Source of the DNA: a virus
DNA: 64,000 nucleotides
Virus record (IMG/VR): IMGVR_UViG_3300013126_000019
Coordinates: 16,689 to 80,688 of that record
Reading direction: 5' to 3' (one strand)
Program-made: the position numbers and the translations under genes
Shown: positions 1 through 10,095 of the stretch, piece by piece
Numbering within the stretch: position 1 is the stretch's first letter
Layout of the letters: the number at the start of each line of letters is the position of its first letter
The notes under the pieces: generated by a model
What the model was told of the DNA's origin: nothing
Databases searched by the model: none
Seen by the model: the letters and a program-made list of their open reading frames with translations, nothing else

Positions 1-545
1 ACTACATTACCATCATTATCAACTAGCTGGTATGTAACCATTGTTGTAGAAGATATGCTATACGGTTTTGCCTCAAACTCTTCACTTTTAAGTTTTTGAA
101 CTCTTGGGTTTTCTAGCTGAGATCCCCCATAAAGAACTTTGTCTTTAAGGTCTTGAGCAATTTCTGCTTGTTTTTTTCCTAGGCCTAATAAGTCTGAGAC
201 GGCTTGCTCAACAGCTTCCATATCTGTTTGACCATCAATAGGAGTAATGTTCTCAAATTGATTTGCCAATCTAACAAGATCTAATACATTAAGACCATTA
301 TTAGAAAGGTACATTAATAGCGGTACATCAGCACCTGTAGCAATGATTGTTCTAGGTAGATTTTTTATTACATCTACGGCAAGCCCTTGGCGGCTGGTGT
401 CATCACCAACCTCTTCTTGGACTTTGTCATACATCATTTTAATAAAATCATTGAGGTTAAACTTTTGGCTGTTCCTCATAATCTTATGAAGTTCTGCTAA
501 TACTCCCTCAAAAAATTCTTGACCGCTATTTATAGGACAACTCAT
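1..545 (-). CDS. Partial virion-block protein, runs off window start
   Basis: A 181-codon open reading frame starts at the ATG at 545 and is still open at position 1, so the C-terminus lies outside the window. It begins MSCPINSGQEFFEGVLAEL. It is helical-looking and charged, with no signal peptide, membrane segment or catalytic motif that I recognise. Its start overlaps the stop of the upstream 501-residue gene as TAATG, the coupling used throughout this block, which supports the start. Position suggests another internal or virion-associated protein, but this is inference. In crAss-like phages, very large RNA polymerase-related virion genes can lie at this end of the structural block; nothing here shows that. 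Confidence 0.75.
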   Translation of the reverse strand, partial: MSCPINSGQEFFEGVLAELHKIMRNSQKFNLNDFIKMMYDKVQEEVGDDTSRQGLAVDVIKNLPRTIIATGADVPLLMYLSNNGLNVLDLVRLANQFENITPIDGQTDMEAVEQAVSDLLGLGKKQAEIAQDLKDKVLYGGSQLENPRVQKLKSEEFEAKPYSISSTTMVTYQLVDNDGNV

Positions 546-2050
546 TACTTACACTTTAAGGCGTTTAAAAAATTCTGATCAAATTTAACAAAATTACCGT
601 CACTATCCCTAACATTACTTATTGATTCTGCTACTTTTTGTGGATCTTCAATATAACGCTCAATAACACTTTTGCTTATGTTAAAGCTTTCTTTAAAGTC
701 AGCATCTAGCTTAAGAGAAACAGGCACATCATCTATCATGAGACCTTTAACATCATCTTTACTAATTTCAATAAGTTCTCCTTCTTTATTTAAGATAGTG
801 AATTTATCAGTATCCACCTTTCTTAAGTAGCCAATTTGTCCATCATTTGTAACAATAATATCATTTTTCTTAAACTGGATACGGCTTGTCTTACCTTCTA
901 AAAGTTTATCCTGGGCTTCACTATAAGCATTACTTATAGATTCAATTGTAACACCTTTTGCATTAAAACCTGAAATATCTCTAATATAAGAGTCTACTAC
1001 GGATTCAAAAGCTTGATTTAACTCCTCTACTTGAGTATACTCTAAAAACTTATCTTTAATTTTTTGGTTAATACCTTCCTTAATTGCAGATAGATTAAGG
1101 GATTCTTCTGGACTTAAAGTTAGCTTAAGTGGTGTTTTTGAAACAGCTAGTTTATAATCTCCTGAAGATAATTGTCTTATTTCAATTTTACCAAAGCCCA
1201 GACCAGCCGTTGTATTAAACTGTCTTACCTCATTAGCAAGAGCTGTGTATTTATCAGAACCAATAAATTCTTGATCCGGTGTGGTAGTCTTACCAAAACT
1301 TTTATTAATGGCTTTAATAGCAGACTGAGCAGTCATGCCTACATAAATATTTGGCCTGTTAACAAGAAATCTTGCTCTGGCTTCTGCAGAGTTACGAATT
1401 TCATCTGTAGTAAGTTTAGGCAATTGTAATGGATTGAATTTGAATCCGTTAGCAGTCCCAAATAATATAGGTTCCCCGTTAGCATCTAAGGAATTAGAAA
1501 ATTTATTATATCCAGATATAGCCGTATTGTCTAATACTACCAATACATTAGAGTCTATAGTGGGACCTGCATAAAAACCGCGGACTTTAGCCACTGCTGC
1601 AAAATCAAAGAACTTTTTTGCTGTTACAGCTAAATTTGGATCATTGTAATCCAGTTTAAAGTTTTCTCCTCTATTTGCATTATTATAAAGTTTGACTAAG
1701 TTGGCAACACGTGAATCTGCAAAATCTAAAAAACCAATTCTTGTATCTACAAATCTAATGTTATCTAGAGTCTCTAGTCTAACGTCACTAGTCGGTTGCT
1801 GACTATACACTATAGCTGTATCAGAAGAACTAATTGAGGGGTTATCATAAACTCTTTTTATAGCTTCCCAATTACCAAATTCTTTTATAAAAGTTTTAGT
1901 ATAAGTCGCCGCCCATTTGCCTAATGCTTGTTTAGAATCATTATCAGAAATCTGCAATAACTTTTCATATAATGAAGAGTTTAAGCCATTAGGTGCTAGA
2001 ACTTCACTAACATTGCCAGCATCGTCATATATAATTGAACATTGAATCAT
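545..2050 (-). CDS. Virion-block protein of unknown function (501 aa)
   Basis: A 501-residue protein follows the 2681-residue gene with a TAATG overlap. The N-terminus contains an ALGKWAATYTKTFIKEFGNWE-like stretch, which resembles short W/F-rich linker motifs I recall from large polyvalent or internal virion proteins of Bacteroidota phages. The rest is mixed alpha/beta with a small beta-rich segment near residues 390-430 (DIIVTNDGQIGYLRKVDTDKF), similar to an SH3-like hairpin. No catalytic motif is visible. It is probably packaged or ejected with its giant neighbours, judged only from operon position. Function is unknown. Confidence 0.8.
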   Translation of the reverse strand: MIQCSIIYDDAGNVSEVLAPNGLNSSLYEKLLQISDNDSKQALGKWAATYTKTFIKEFGNWEAIKRVYDNPSISSSDTAIVYSQQPTSDVRLETLDNIRFVDTRIGFLDFADSRVANLVKLYNNANRGENFKLDYNDPNLAVTAKKFFDFAAVAKVRGFYAGPTIDSNVLVVLDNTAISGYNKFSNSLDANGEPILFGTANGFKFNPLQLPKLTTDEIRNSAEARARFLVNRPNIYVGMTAQSAIKAINKSFGKTTTPDQEFIGSDKYTALANEVRQFNTTAGLGFGKIEIRQLSSGDYKLAVSKTPLKLTLSPEESLNLSAIKEGINQKIKDKFLEYTQVEELNQAFESVVDSYIRDISGFNAKGVTIESISNAYSEAQDKLLEGKTSRIQFKKNDIIVTNDGQIGYLRKVDTDKFTILNKEGELIEISKDDVKGLMIDDVPVSLKLDADFKESFNISKSVIERYIEDPQKVAESISNVRDSDGNFVKFDQNFLNALKCK

Positions 2051-5000
2051 TACTTACAGGCTTTAGTTTTTTGGTTAATAATAGTATTTATTTCTGATTG
2101 AGAAGGATTGATATCAGATAAGCTGATAGTTCTTTTTGTACTACTTACCGGTATTACCAGAGAGCTCCCAGCATTAGGATGTATCTTATTAAAGCCATCC
2201 CATTGATTAGTATCGAGAGCGCCATTTTTAGCTTTTGGCTTAGCACTAAAAGATCCCGCATCAAAAGCTCCTAATGTAAGATCTTCTGGTTCAACACTGA
2301 AATCTTTCATAATAGACTCAGCTTCTTTTTTTATACCATTAATACTACCAGTAAACTCTCTTACAATAGTATTACCTTTTTGGTCTTTGAATATAAAAAC
2401 AATACTTGATCCAGAAAATCTACTATACTTGCTTTTGCCATCAGCACCTTTACTAAAAGTAAAACTTTGTGCTTTGACACCTGCTTTAGTTGTTAAGCAA
2501 TAAGAAGCTTTGTACAAAGATTCTTGGGAATCCCAATTAATATCTGCAAATTTCCATTGTAAAAGTTTAGTGACAGCAATGTCATCATTACTAAGCTCTG
2601 ATGCAATTTTGTACTTAAGCTTTACAGTATTTTCACCTTGAGCATTTTGCGGCATGAATTGGAATACAGGTACATAATCTGTTGGTTTAATGTCATAGGT
2701 ACCTATTCTCTTTTTAAATACTTCTCTTGCTTCATTTAACTTTTCAGTAGTAGTATATCTACTAAGGTCACCACCTACATCATCCATGATATAGAAATGT
2801 GCAACACCAACTGTATTATCAAAAGTCATTTGACCCACGCGATCTCTAGTTGAGTTACTTGGTCCGGCAAGGTATTCAAATCCTACATCATTAAACCATT
2901 GATTACGGTACATTAATAAACTATCAGTACCAGAACCTTGACCATCTTTAACAGCACCTAAACTTTGAAAATAAGTATTTTCTTGTATATATGCTAGGCG
3001 GTCTTCATTATCCTTAATTGCTTGAGCGTTTGCAACATCTTCAACAGTCTCTTCTTTAACATTTGATATATCATAAAGACCGTATTTAATAAACCCTCGC
3101 ATTATTGTTTGCTTATAAGCATCAGATACGGGTAACCAGTACATAGTATTATCAATAGCATTGCCAACACTCCATGTTGGTTTTGCCATATCTTCTTCCA
3201 CTGTTGAATTAACACCCATATCAAAACCTGCAACACCTGTATAAAGACCAGAGGCCATACTCATTGCAATAAGAACATTTCTAAGTCTTTTGATAATTCT
3301 TCTTATGATACCATCTTTCTTAGTTTTGGGTGCTTGATCTAAATTTGTTTTAGCTCTTCCAAGAGTAGTACTACTAAAATATCTAGTGACTGCATTTTTA
3401 ATATCTGTAATGATTTCAGTCACAGATTTCTTTTCTTTATCAGCTATCTCTTGAAGTTCTTCAGCTGTAGCCTCTTCTTTTACAAGTTCCTCTATAGGTG
3501 CAGCTAATTGATTTGCTAGATTACCCACAGCATCCTTACCATCAGTATTATTAATAGATTCAGATAATACAGTCATTGGGCTTTTAGAACTGTTAGCCTC
3601 AAATTTATTATACTCATCATCAGCCATACCAAGACCTTCTTGCAGGTCAACAAGTTTTCTAACTTTAGCATCTGTAAAGCCAGTCATATCTTTAGCAAGA
3701 ATCTCAAGATATCTATATGAATCTTCAGATAGCTTGCTCATTAATACTCTAAACTCACGGTTAGTTAAGAAGTAAGCTGCAACTTGGTGTGCAGGATTCT
3801 TATCTAATATATAGTTGAGTTTATCTAAAGTATCTTGGTATGGGTAGCCTTCTGCAATCTTTTGTCCTAGTATAGTTTTGATAGCCTCAATTCTAACTTT
3901 AGCTTTATTATCAAAACGCTCCATTGCAATACCCTTAACTTTGCTATCAATATATTGATGTATAAGTTTATGTAGGGTAATTTCCATAGGACTAGAGTAA
4001 CCAAGTAATACAGAGTCACCAAACTTAGTACCAGCGGTATCTAGGTTTCTAATAGTTTCCGGGCTAATAGCAAAACCGTTAGCAGAGAAAAATTGGGAAA
4101 ATCCATAAGTGTTTAAAAGATCTGTTATAAAATCTGATAACTGATTCAAGCTGTTATCTTCTCTTTCTAGACCTGTTACTGTTATGGATGGTAAAGTATC
4201 AATAGGAGTTATAGCAGACTTTTCTCTTCTCTTTGCTACATTCTGATATGTATTTTTTACAATAGTCCCTAGCTTACGCATAAACTTAAGTACTCTATCT
4301 AATAAAGTCTTAAGCTTTTCACGTACTTTACCTGTTGTATTTTTATGTGCTCGGCGAAGTTTCTCATATGCATTATTCATAGCCGGTACCATTCTACCAT
4401 AGCTTGTTTGCATAGATTCTCTAAGCTTAGTAGAGGCTTCTCTAATATCATTAAGAGTTTGCTTAGCTCTTTCTGTTAGAGGTGCGACCTTACCTTCAGT
4501 AGCTTTACGCTCAATTTCATTAAGCTCATTCTCTACTTCTGTTGTAGCATTATCAACCCCAGACATACCCTCATTAACATCATCTCTAGTTTCAGGATTT
4601 TTATTGATGTCGTCATTTACTTCTTGCTCCTCAGTCTTTTCTGGTTCTGTTTGAGTAGTTGTAGTCGTTGTAGTTGTTGACCCCGCTTTTTTCTTAAGTA
4701 CTGGAAGTTGTATGTTAACTGTATTATTTGCCTGATTCCACATCACACGTGCAGTAGGCATAAGAGCTAATACCTTTTCTTTTATCTTATCAAATTCTTC
4801 TCTAGTTGCAACATTTATTTCAGTATACAAAGCTTCTTTCTCTTCTTGAGTCTTTGCATTTTGAAGACCTTCTTTTGAAGCCTGATTTAAAGTAATACTA
4901 TTTGTAACAGGATTGTCACTTGCATCTGTAAGAATTTCATAACCTCTATCAAGTTGTTGTGAGTAAACGCGAAGACCCTCTAAAGATATATTAGTTGTTT

Positions 5001-8000
5001 CAGTATACTCATGATCAGCAGGAAGTCTAGACTGAACTTCAGACAGCATAGTTTTAAATGCCTCTTTATTAGCGGACTCATTAGACATTTTAGAAGTCCA
5101 TCTGTTTGTTGGCTTTCCGTTTTCATATATCCGCACATACCCTACATAATCATTATTACTTGTTCCTGACATAAGTACATCAACAAGACCTGATGCATCA
5201 CCAGTATACTCAGCTATACCTATACCATTTACTTCTGAGTAGTTAGAAATAGTAGAACCTGCAATACCACCTCCAATAGCTTGTGCAAACTCTGTTGTCT
5301 CAGGGAATAAATCTGTGTTTCTAGTAGCTTGTGTGTCTATAGAAGTACTATCTTGAGTTTCTACAGGCTTGTTATACTTTGCTTCAATCTCATCAATCCT
5401 ATCTTGTACAGGTTGTAAAGCATCTCTTAATGGTTGTAGGTTAGGTGTTGTATCATTTAAGATAGCTGTGATCCAAAAAGGTTTTGGTGATCCGCCTTTA
5501 GCAACGTCCTCTGCTGTAACATTTTGAAATAACACAGCTGTAAGTTTACCACTTGGATCCCTTGCCACATTAAGCTTACCACCATATGTTAAGTTAAAAG
5601 TTTTATTAGCACCAAATGGATAATCTTCTTTAGGACCAAATATTTCTGGCATTGTTAGCTTTTCAGCCTCAGCAATGATTATTGCATCCTGCATTTCAGT
5701 TTGAACAATACTTTCTTTTTGAAGGGTTATAGCTGTATTGACAATATCACCATAAACTTGCATAATCTCATGCTGTCTAGGTGTAAGATCTTGACCGTTT
5801 TCCTTTCTAGTTTTAATATCTGTGAGGATATCATCTGAAACATTATTAGTTTCTCTAAATGTTCTTAGGTCATCATCTGAAATAACCTCTACACCAGCTT
5901 GTACATTTGTACCATTTGCTGCAGTAGAACCAGGTTGTTGAGATTGAGCGTTAGGATTTACTCTTCCTGTTTGACTATTTATATTATTTATAAGGATATT
6001 AGCAACGGGATCTGTTGTAACAAACTTTTTAAAGTCATCTTCAGTTGGAGCAAATGATGGATCTTGCGCTGTCTTTTGTTTAACAATGTCATCATAATAC
6101 ATTTTTAAAGCTTGGGCATATTCGGGGATACCGACTATTTCCTCAAAAGGCATGTCTTGTGTAACCGGTACGCCTGTAGGAGTAGGGTTAGTTGAAGAAC
6201 CTCCAGTAGCTGGAGTACTTCCAGCCATATTTGCATTAGGATCAATATTAAATGCTGTAAGGTCTACAGCTTCATCAAGTAATGTTTGTTTTGTGCTAGG
6301 AGCTAATTTAAAAATCTTGGTAAAAAAATCACTTAAAGCTTTTTTAAATTCTTGCCATAAAGACTTTGGTGCCGCTCTTTCACCAGTATACTCAATTGTT
6401 CTAAGAGTCATCTGAAAATTCAGATTAGTCAAAGCTTCACTAATGAAGTTTTCCACTGAGTCTAAACCCAAAGGCATTTGAGAAAAGTTATTATCTTTAT
6501 CTAATATGTTTTGCTTAGCTATGTTTAATAGGTTTTGAGCTTTTGCTTTAAAAGTATCATTCTTTTCAAACTCTGTACTAACAATACCTTTTAAGATACC
6601 ACTAAGTATAATAGGCTCAGCTTTGAGAATACCACCAGAGTAGTCTATAGATACGTATCTTAAATCTATCAATACACCTGTTGCTTCAGAATAGCTAACA
6701 GGCTGTGAAAGGTTTCTAACAAAGGTTACTCTTGCAGCACTACTTACTAAACTTTTAAGTCTTTTAGCAAGCAGCTTTTCAGCAGGCGTAGCCTGTGGAC
6801 TTCTTGACAAAGCTTCTAATACATCTTCTGTAGATGAATAAGATTCAGTAGTATCCTCAGAAGCACCGTATTGCTTAGATAATGTAGACATGTTTCTGAT
6901 ATCATCTTTTGACCGTTTGACTCTTGTCATAGTATCAAAAGGTTGAAACTCTGGAATTAGTTTACCACTTAGAGTTTTACCAGTTGTCCTTTCAAATTTA
7001 TCTATTTCAGCTAATAGATCTTTATACTTAGGGCTTGTGTGATCAAGCTCTTCCATAGTAGTAGAATCAATAAAAGCTTCTGGTAATACCGAATCATCTT
7101 CAAAAGCCTGAGCATACTTAGGGTCATAGAAAATCCCCTTATGCATTAAATTATTTAAAAATGCATTTAAATCTTTTTTATGCTGTAGTTCATCAAATAT
7201 CTTGGTGTTATTTTCCTTGTGCATTTTATGCACATTCTCTAAGGCTTGTTTAATCCTACCATGATGTGCTTCAAATCCTGCAGGATCATAAAGCATATTT
7301 AATGAATCAATGCTATTAGAAAAATCTGCACCATGATCTATCATCTCTCTTAGTGAATCAAACACATCATCAATATTTTCTGATAATGGTGTTTCACTAA
7401 CTTCAGAAGCCATACTTTTTATAACATCAAAGAAAGCATCTCTTAGATCTGTAGCATGACTTTCAATTTTATCTGTAACAGGGTCTATAGTTTGATCTGT
7501 TTCCCCATCTTTTTTCTTTTGGTACCTATTTCTTACATAATCAGCAGGAGCGTTTTTCTTAGCATCCTCATACAATTCATAAGCTGATAAGTATTTATTT
7601 AACAGCTCTAGTCTATTATCAATCTGTGCAAGTCTAGCTGCAGCCTTATCCGAAGTAGTAGCAGTTTGTTCATAAGCAATACGCTCTTTATTAAGCATAT
7701 CAATCTCAGTCTTGATTCCATTATTAGTTAAAATGCTAGTGAACTGGGTACCTGAAATATTAGAAATAGGTTTTATCTTACCAGCTTTATCAAGTAAATC
7801 TGCAATATACTGTTGAGCAAGTACTGTATTTGTTTTTAAGAAAGCTAAATCAAATTTAACTTCCTCTACTGCTAAATACTTATATGCTTCCTCATTATAT
7901 TTTTCCGGCTCTTTGGTTCTATCAAAGTTAAATGGATTGTAACGGTTTTCTATTTTCTCAGCTTCTTTAAAGCTTTTCTCCATTACATCTACCTTACTAA

Positions 8001-10095
8001 GAATATTTTCAACTCTATCTCTTAGTGGTTTGTTATTAGCGTCACCCTCAAGTTTGTATCCAGCAAACGCTGCTTGAAGATCTTCATCAGACATTTTGAG
8101 ATACTCTTTAAAGGTATCTCTTAGTAAGTCTACCTGACCAGCTTTAAATAAGGTTTGTATACGTTTTAGTAATTGGGCGTCTTGACTAACCTTAGCTTGT
8201 TTATTGTCTCCAGCATTTTGAGAAGCAAACACATGCTCATAAAAATTAACTTGGTGAGCCAAGTCATTTTCCATAGCATTAAAGTATGACATTGGATCGG
8301 TGTCTAGATCAGTAACTATATCAGTCATCTGTTTTCTAAACTCTGCTCTTTTTTCTTTTGCAGTACTATAATCTTTACTAATACCGGTTTTATCTGCAAT
8401 AATCATTGGAGCTTTATACATTGACCAGTTAAGTGCCTTACTGTATGTACCTAATCCTCCACCAATAGCAAATCCGCTTAAGAATGTTTGTAAACCTTGA
8501 GTTGTAAATTGTTCTTGAATACCCTTAGACATAGAAGCTCTTAGACCCTTGGCCTGAGCAATATCAGGTGTGTTATATAGTGTTGTGTAATAATCTGTGT
8601 AGGCAATATTTAGCATCTCCTGAGCATTTTCTTGGAGACCCTCCATACTACTACCTAAAGCAAAATTTGAAAATCTGCTAGGCGCTGTTTGTAGATAGTG
8701 TTTATAAAAAAGCTTACCCTCTTTAGAAAACGGTAATACAGCTCTTCTTAAATTTTTACCAACACCATTCTCAAGAAAAACTCTCTTACCATTATCCATA
8801 ACATACTTACCACCAAGAGATTCACTTAGCTGTAAAAGTCTTGATGACTTAGGCAGCATTCTTCCTAACAAACTGTCAAATACAAATTTGTTAGTCATAT
8901 AGATTACCATTGAATTCCAAGCTGTAGTTTCACCACCACCCTTTAATGCTAATTCATAGGCACGTTGAGCATCTTCTTGAGAAAGATTTGGATTTGCTTT
9001 TAAAATACCATCATATATGTCATTCTGTGCAGTACCTCCTTCAACCCGCGCTTCCGATAAAGCCATGTTTATTTCAGAAGCATCTCTGAAAAAATCACCA
9101 AAGTAAGCTTTATTTTTAGACAACTCCTCCATAGTTCTACCAGCTCTGACACCTTTATAGGTATCATATACATTACTTGTTGTTCTATAGAAAGGATTTA
9201 TTAATGCGTTGGCTGTTTTTCCTGCACCAACTCCTGCAAACTTTGCAGCTTGCCAAAAGTCTTTAGCTCTATCTACAGTTTTTATTGTATTTAATAGTTC
9301 AGCACCAACTCTGATACTTCTACCTAAAGCACCTACATTACGTACAGTTCTTAAAAAGCTAACACCACCCGCTGATCCTTCTGATAAAGCTGTAATACCT
9401 ACAAGAGCTGCTTCTTCTAAAGCAAATTCAGTAACAGCTCCCATGGAATATTGTAAAGAAGACATGGTATTAGCAGCACCACCCCAAAAACCACCTCTGT
9501 TAGTTTGATACAACTCCATTGTATCTGTCATTAATCTTGCCGCAGCGGGATCTGTGGGTTTATTCCATTCAAACCAGTTAGTTGCTTGATCAACCATACC
9601 TGCTTTAAATAGTCTATTGGGGGCAACGGCTGTTTTAAAGTCTTCCCAGCCACTTGCATATCCTAAGTATCTATCTGTATTGTCTAAGTATGGTGAAAAT
9701 CCAAGTCTATCAAATGCGGAATGATTATAAGCTTTTGCAAAATTTAAACCATTATTAGCAGCTCCGTATATACTTATTGCACCTGCTGATTTAGGATCAT
9801 AAGAAAAGTTTCCATTATTTAAATAATCAGCTATGGATGATCCTGTAACATTATTATTTGGTCCGGTTAAACCGTTACCTCCAATATTCCTATAAGCCTG
9901 TGAAAGAGGTGTTGGAGTAAATTTACTAGTGTATAAATCAGGTAAGTTATTTGAGCTAAATGCTGGCACGTTAGCATCCGGTAATTGTGTACCTGAATTA
10001 CTTTGAAAAACTGGCGGTGTCGCAAGTGATTGTGATAAATCCTCAGAAGTAAACAAAGGATTAGTAGCTTGAGTAGTTTCAGTATTTTCTTCCAT
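2050..10095 (-). CDS. Giant virion/internal protein (2681 aa)
   Basis: This is the largest gene in the window. The N-terminus is Asn/Ser/Pro-rich. Residues around 190-330 contain hydrophobic helices (GGFWGGAANTMSSLQYSMGA and following). Long charged coiled-coil regions follow. There is a Thr-run linker near the middle of the C-terminal half followed by an acidic stretch, then basic helices and a predicted membrane helix (NVLIAMSMASGLYTGVAGF). A C-terminal domain carries GPSNSTRDRVGQMTFDNTVG, a signature I recall from large virion proteins of crAss-like phages. The architecture suits an internal ejection protein or a tail-lumen protein. An HKLIH stretch is not a zinc protease HExxH site, and no DxDGD polymerase motif was found. 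It is coupled to both neighbours by one-base overlaps. Confidence 0.85.
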   Translation of the reverse strand: MEENTETTQATNPLFTSEDLSQSLATPPVFQSNSGTQLPDANVPAFSSNNLPDLYTSKFTPTPLSQAYRNIGGNGLTGPNNNVTGSSIADYLNNGNFSYDPKSAGAISIYGAANNGLNFAKAYNHSAFDRLGFSPYLDNTDRYLGYASGWEDFKTAVAPNRLFKAGMVDQATNWFEWNKPTDPAAARLMTDTMELYQTNRGGFWGGAANTMSSLQYSMGAVTEFALEEAALVGITALSEGSAGGVSFLRTVRNVGALGRSIRVGAELLNTIKTVDRAKDFWQAAKFAGVGAGKTANALINPFYRTTSNVYDTYKGVRAGRTMEELSKNKAYFGDFFRDASEINMALSEARVEGGTAQNDIYDGILKANPNLSQEDAQRAYELALKGGGETTAWNSMVIYMTNKFVFDSLLGRMLPKSSRLLQLSESLGGKYVMDNGKRVFLENGVGKNLRRAVLPFSKEGKLFYKHYLQTAPSRFSNFALGSSMEGLQENAQEMLNIAYTDYYTTLYNTPDIAQAKGLRASMSKGIQEQFTTQGLQTFLSGFAIGGGLGTYSKALNWSMYKAPMIIADKTGISKDYSTAKEKRAEFRKQMTDIVTDLDTDPMSYFNAMENDLAHQVNFYEHVFASQNAGDNKQAKVSQDAQLLKRIQTLFKAGQVDLLRDTFKEYLKMSDEDLQAAFAGYKLEGDANNKPLRDRVENILSKVDVMEKSFKEAEKIENRYNPFNFDRTKEPEKYNEEAYKYLAVEEVKFDLAFLKTNTVLAQQYIADLLDKAGKIKPISNISGTQFTSILTNNGIKTEIDMLNKERIAYEQTATTSDKAAARLAQIDNRLELLNKYLSAYELYEDAKKNAPADYVRNRYQKKKDGETDQTIDPVTDKIESHATDLRDAFFDVIKSMASEVSETPLSENIDDVFDSLREMIDHGADFSNSIDSLNMLYDPAGFEAHHGRIKQALENVHKMHKENNTKIFDELQHKKDLNAFLNNLMHKGIFYDPKYAQAFEDDSVLPEAFIDSTTMEELDHTSPKYKDLLAEIDKFERTTGKTLSGKLIPEFQPFDTMTRVKRSKDDIRNMSTLSKQYGASEDTTESYSSTEDVLEALSRSPQATPAEKLLAKRLKSLVSSAARVTFVRNLSQPVSYSEATGVLIDLRYVSIDYSGGILKAEPIILSGILKGIVSTEFEKNDTFKAKAQNLLNIAKQNILDKDNNFSQMPLGLDSVENFISEALTNLNFQMTLRTIEYTGERAAPKSLWQEFKKALSDFFTKIFKLAPSTKQTLLDEAVDLTAFNIDPNANMAGSTPATGGSSTNPTPTGVPVTQDMPFEEIVGIPEYAQALKMYYDDIVKQKTAQDPSFAPTEDDFKKFVTTDPVANILINNINSQTGRVNPNAQSQQPGSTAANGTNVQAGVEVISDDDLRTFRETNNVSDDILTDIKTRKENGQDLTPRQHEIMQVYGDIVNTAITLQKESIVQTEMQDAIIIAEAEKLTMPEIFGPKEDYPFGANKTFNLTYGGKLNVARDPSGKLTAVLFQNVTAEDVAKGGSPKPFWITAILNDTTPNLQPLRDALQPVQDRIDEIEAKYNKPVETQDSTSIDTQATRNTDLFPETTEFAQAIGGGIAGSTISNYSEVNGIGIAEYTGDASGLVDVLMSGTSNNDYVGYVRIYENGKPTNRWTSKMSNESANKEAFKTMLSEVQSRLPADHEYTETTNISLEGLRVYSQQLDRGYEILTDASDNPVTNSITLNQASKEGLQNAKTQEEKEALYTEINVATREEFDKIKEKVLALMPTARVMWNQANNTVNIQLPVLKKKAGSTTTTTTTTQTEPEKTEEQEVNDDINKNPETRDDVNEGMSGVDNATTEVENELNEIERKATEGKVAPLTERAKQTLNDIREASTKLRESMQTSYGRMVPAMNNAYEKLRRAHKNTTGKVREKLKTLLDRVLKFMRKLGTIVKNTYQNVAKRREKSAITPIDTLPSITVTGLEREDNSLNQLSDFITDLLNTYGFSQFFSANGFAISPETIRNLDTAGTKFGDSVLLGYSSPMEITLHKLIHQYIDSKVKGIAMERFDNKAKVRIEAIKTILGQKIAEGYPYQDTLDKLNYILDKNPAHQVAAYFLTNREFRVLMSKLSEDSYRYLEILAKDMTGFTDAKVRKLVDLQEGLGMADDEYNKFEANSSKSPMTVLSESINNTDGKDAVGNLANQLAAPIEELVKEEATAEELQEIADKEKKSVTEIITDIKNAVTRYFSSTTLGRAKTNLDQAPKTKKDGIIRRIIKRLRNVLIAMSMASGLYTGVAGFDMGVNSTVEEDMAKPTWSVGNAIDNTMYWLPVSDAYKQTIMRGFIKYGLYDISNVKEETVEDVANAQAIKDNEDRLAYIQENTYFQSLGAVKDGQGSGTDSLLMYRNQWFNDVGFEYLAGPSNSTRDRVGQMTFDNTVGVAHFYIMDDVGGDLSRYTTTEKLNEAREVFKKRIGTYDIKPTDYVPVFQFMPQNAQGENTVKLKYKIASELSNDDIAVTKLLQWKFADINWDSQESLYKASYCLTTKAGVKAQSFTFSKGADGKSKYSRFSGSSIVFIFKDQKGNTIVREFTGSINGIKKEAESIMKDFSVEPEDLTLGAFDAGSFSAKPKAKNGALDTNQWDGFNKIHPNAGSSLVIPVSSTKRTISLSDINPSQSEINTIINQKTKACK

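Noticed and set aside
2050-10095. HKLIH as a zinc protease site, or RNA polymerase motif in the 2681-residue protein
   Set aside because: The HExxH glutamate is missing, and no DxDGD catalytic loop could be found anywhere in the protein.
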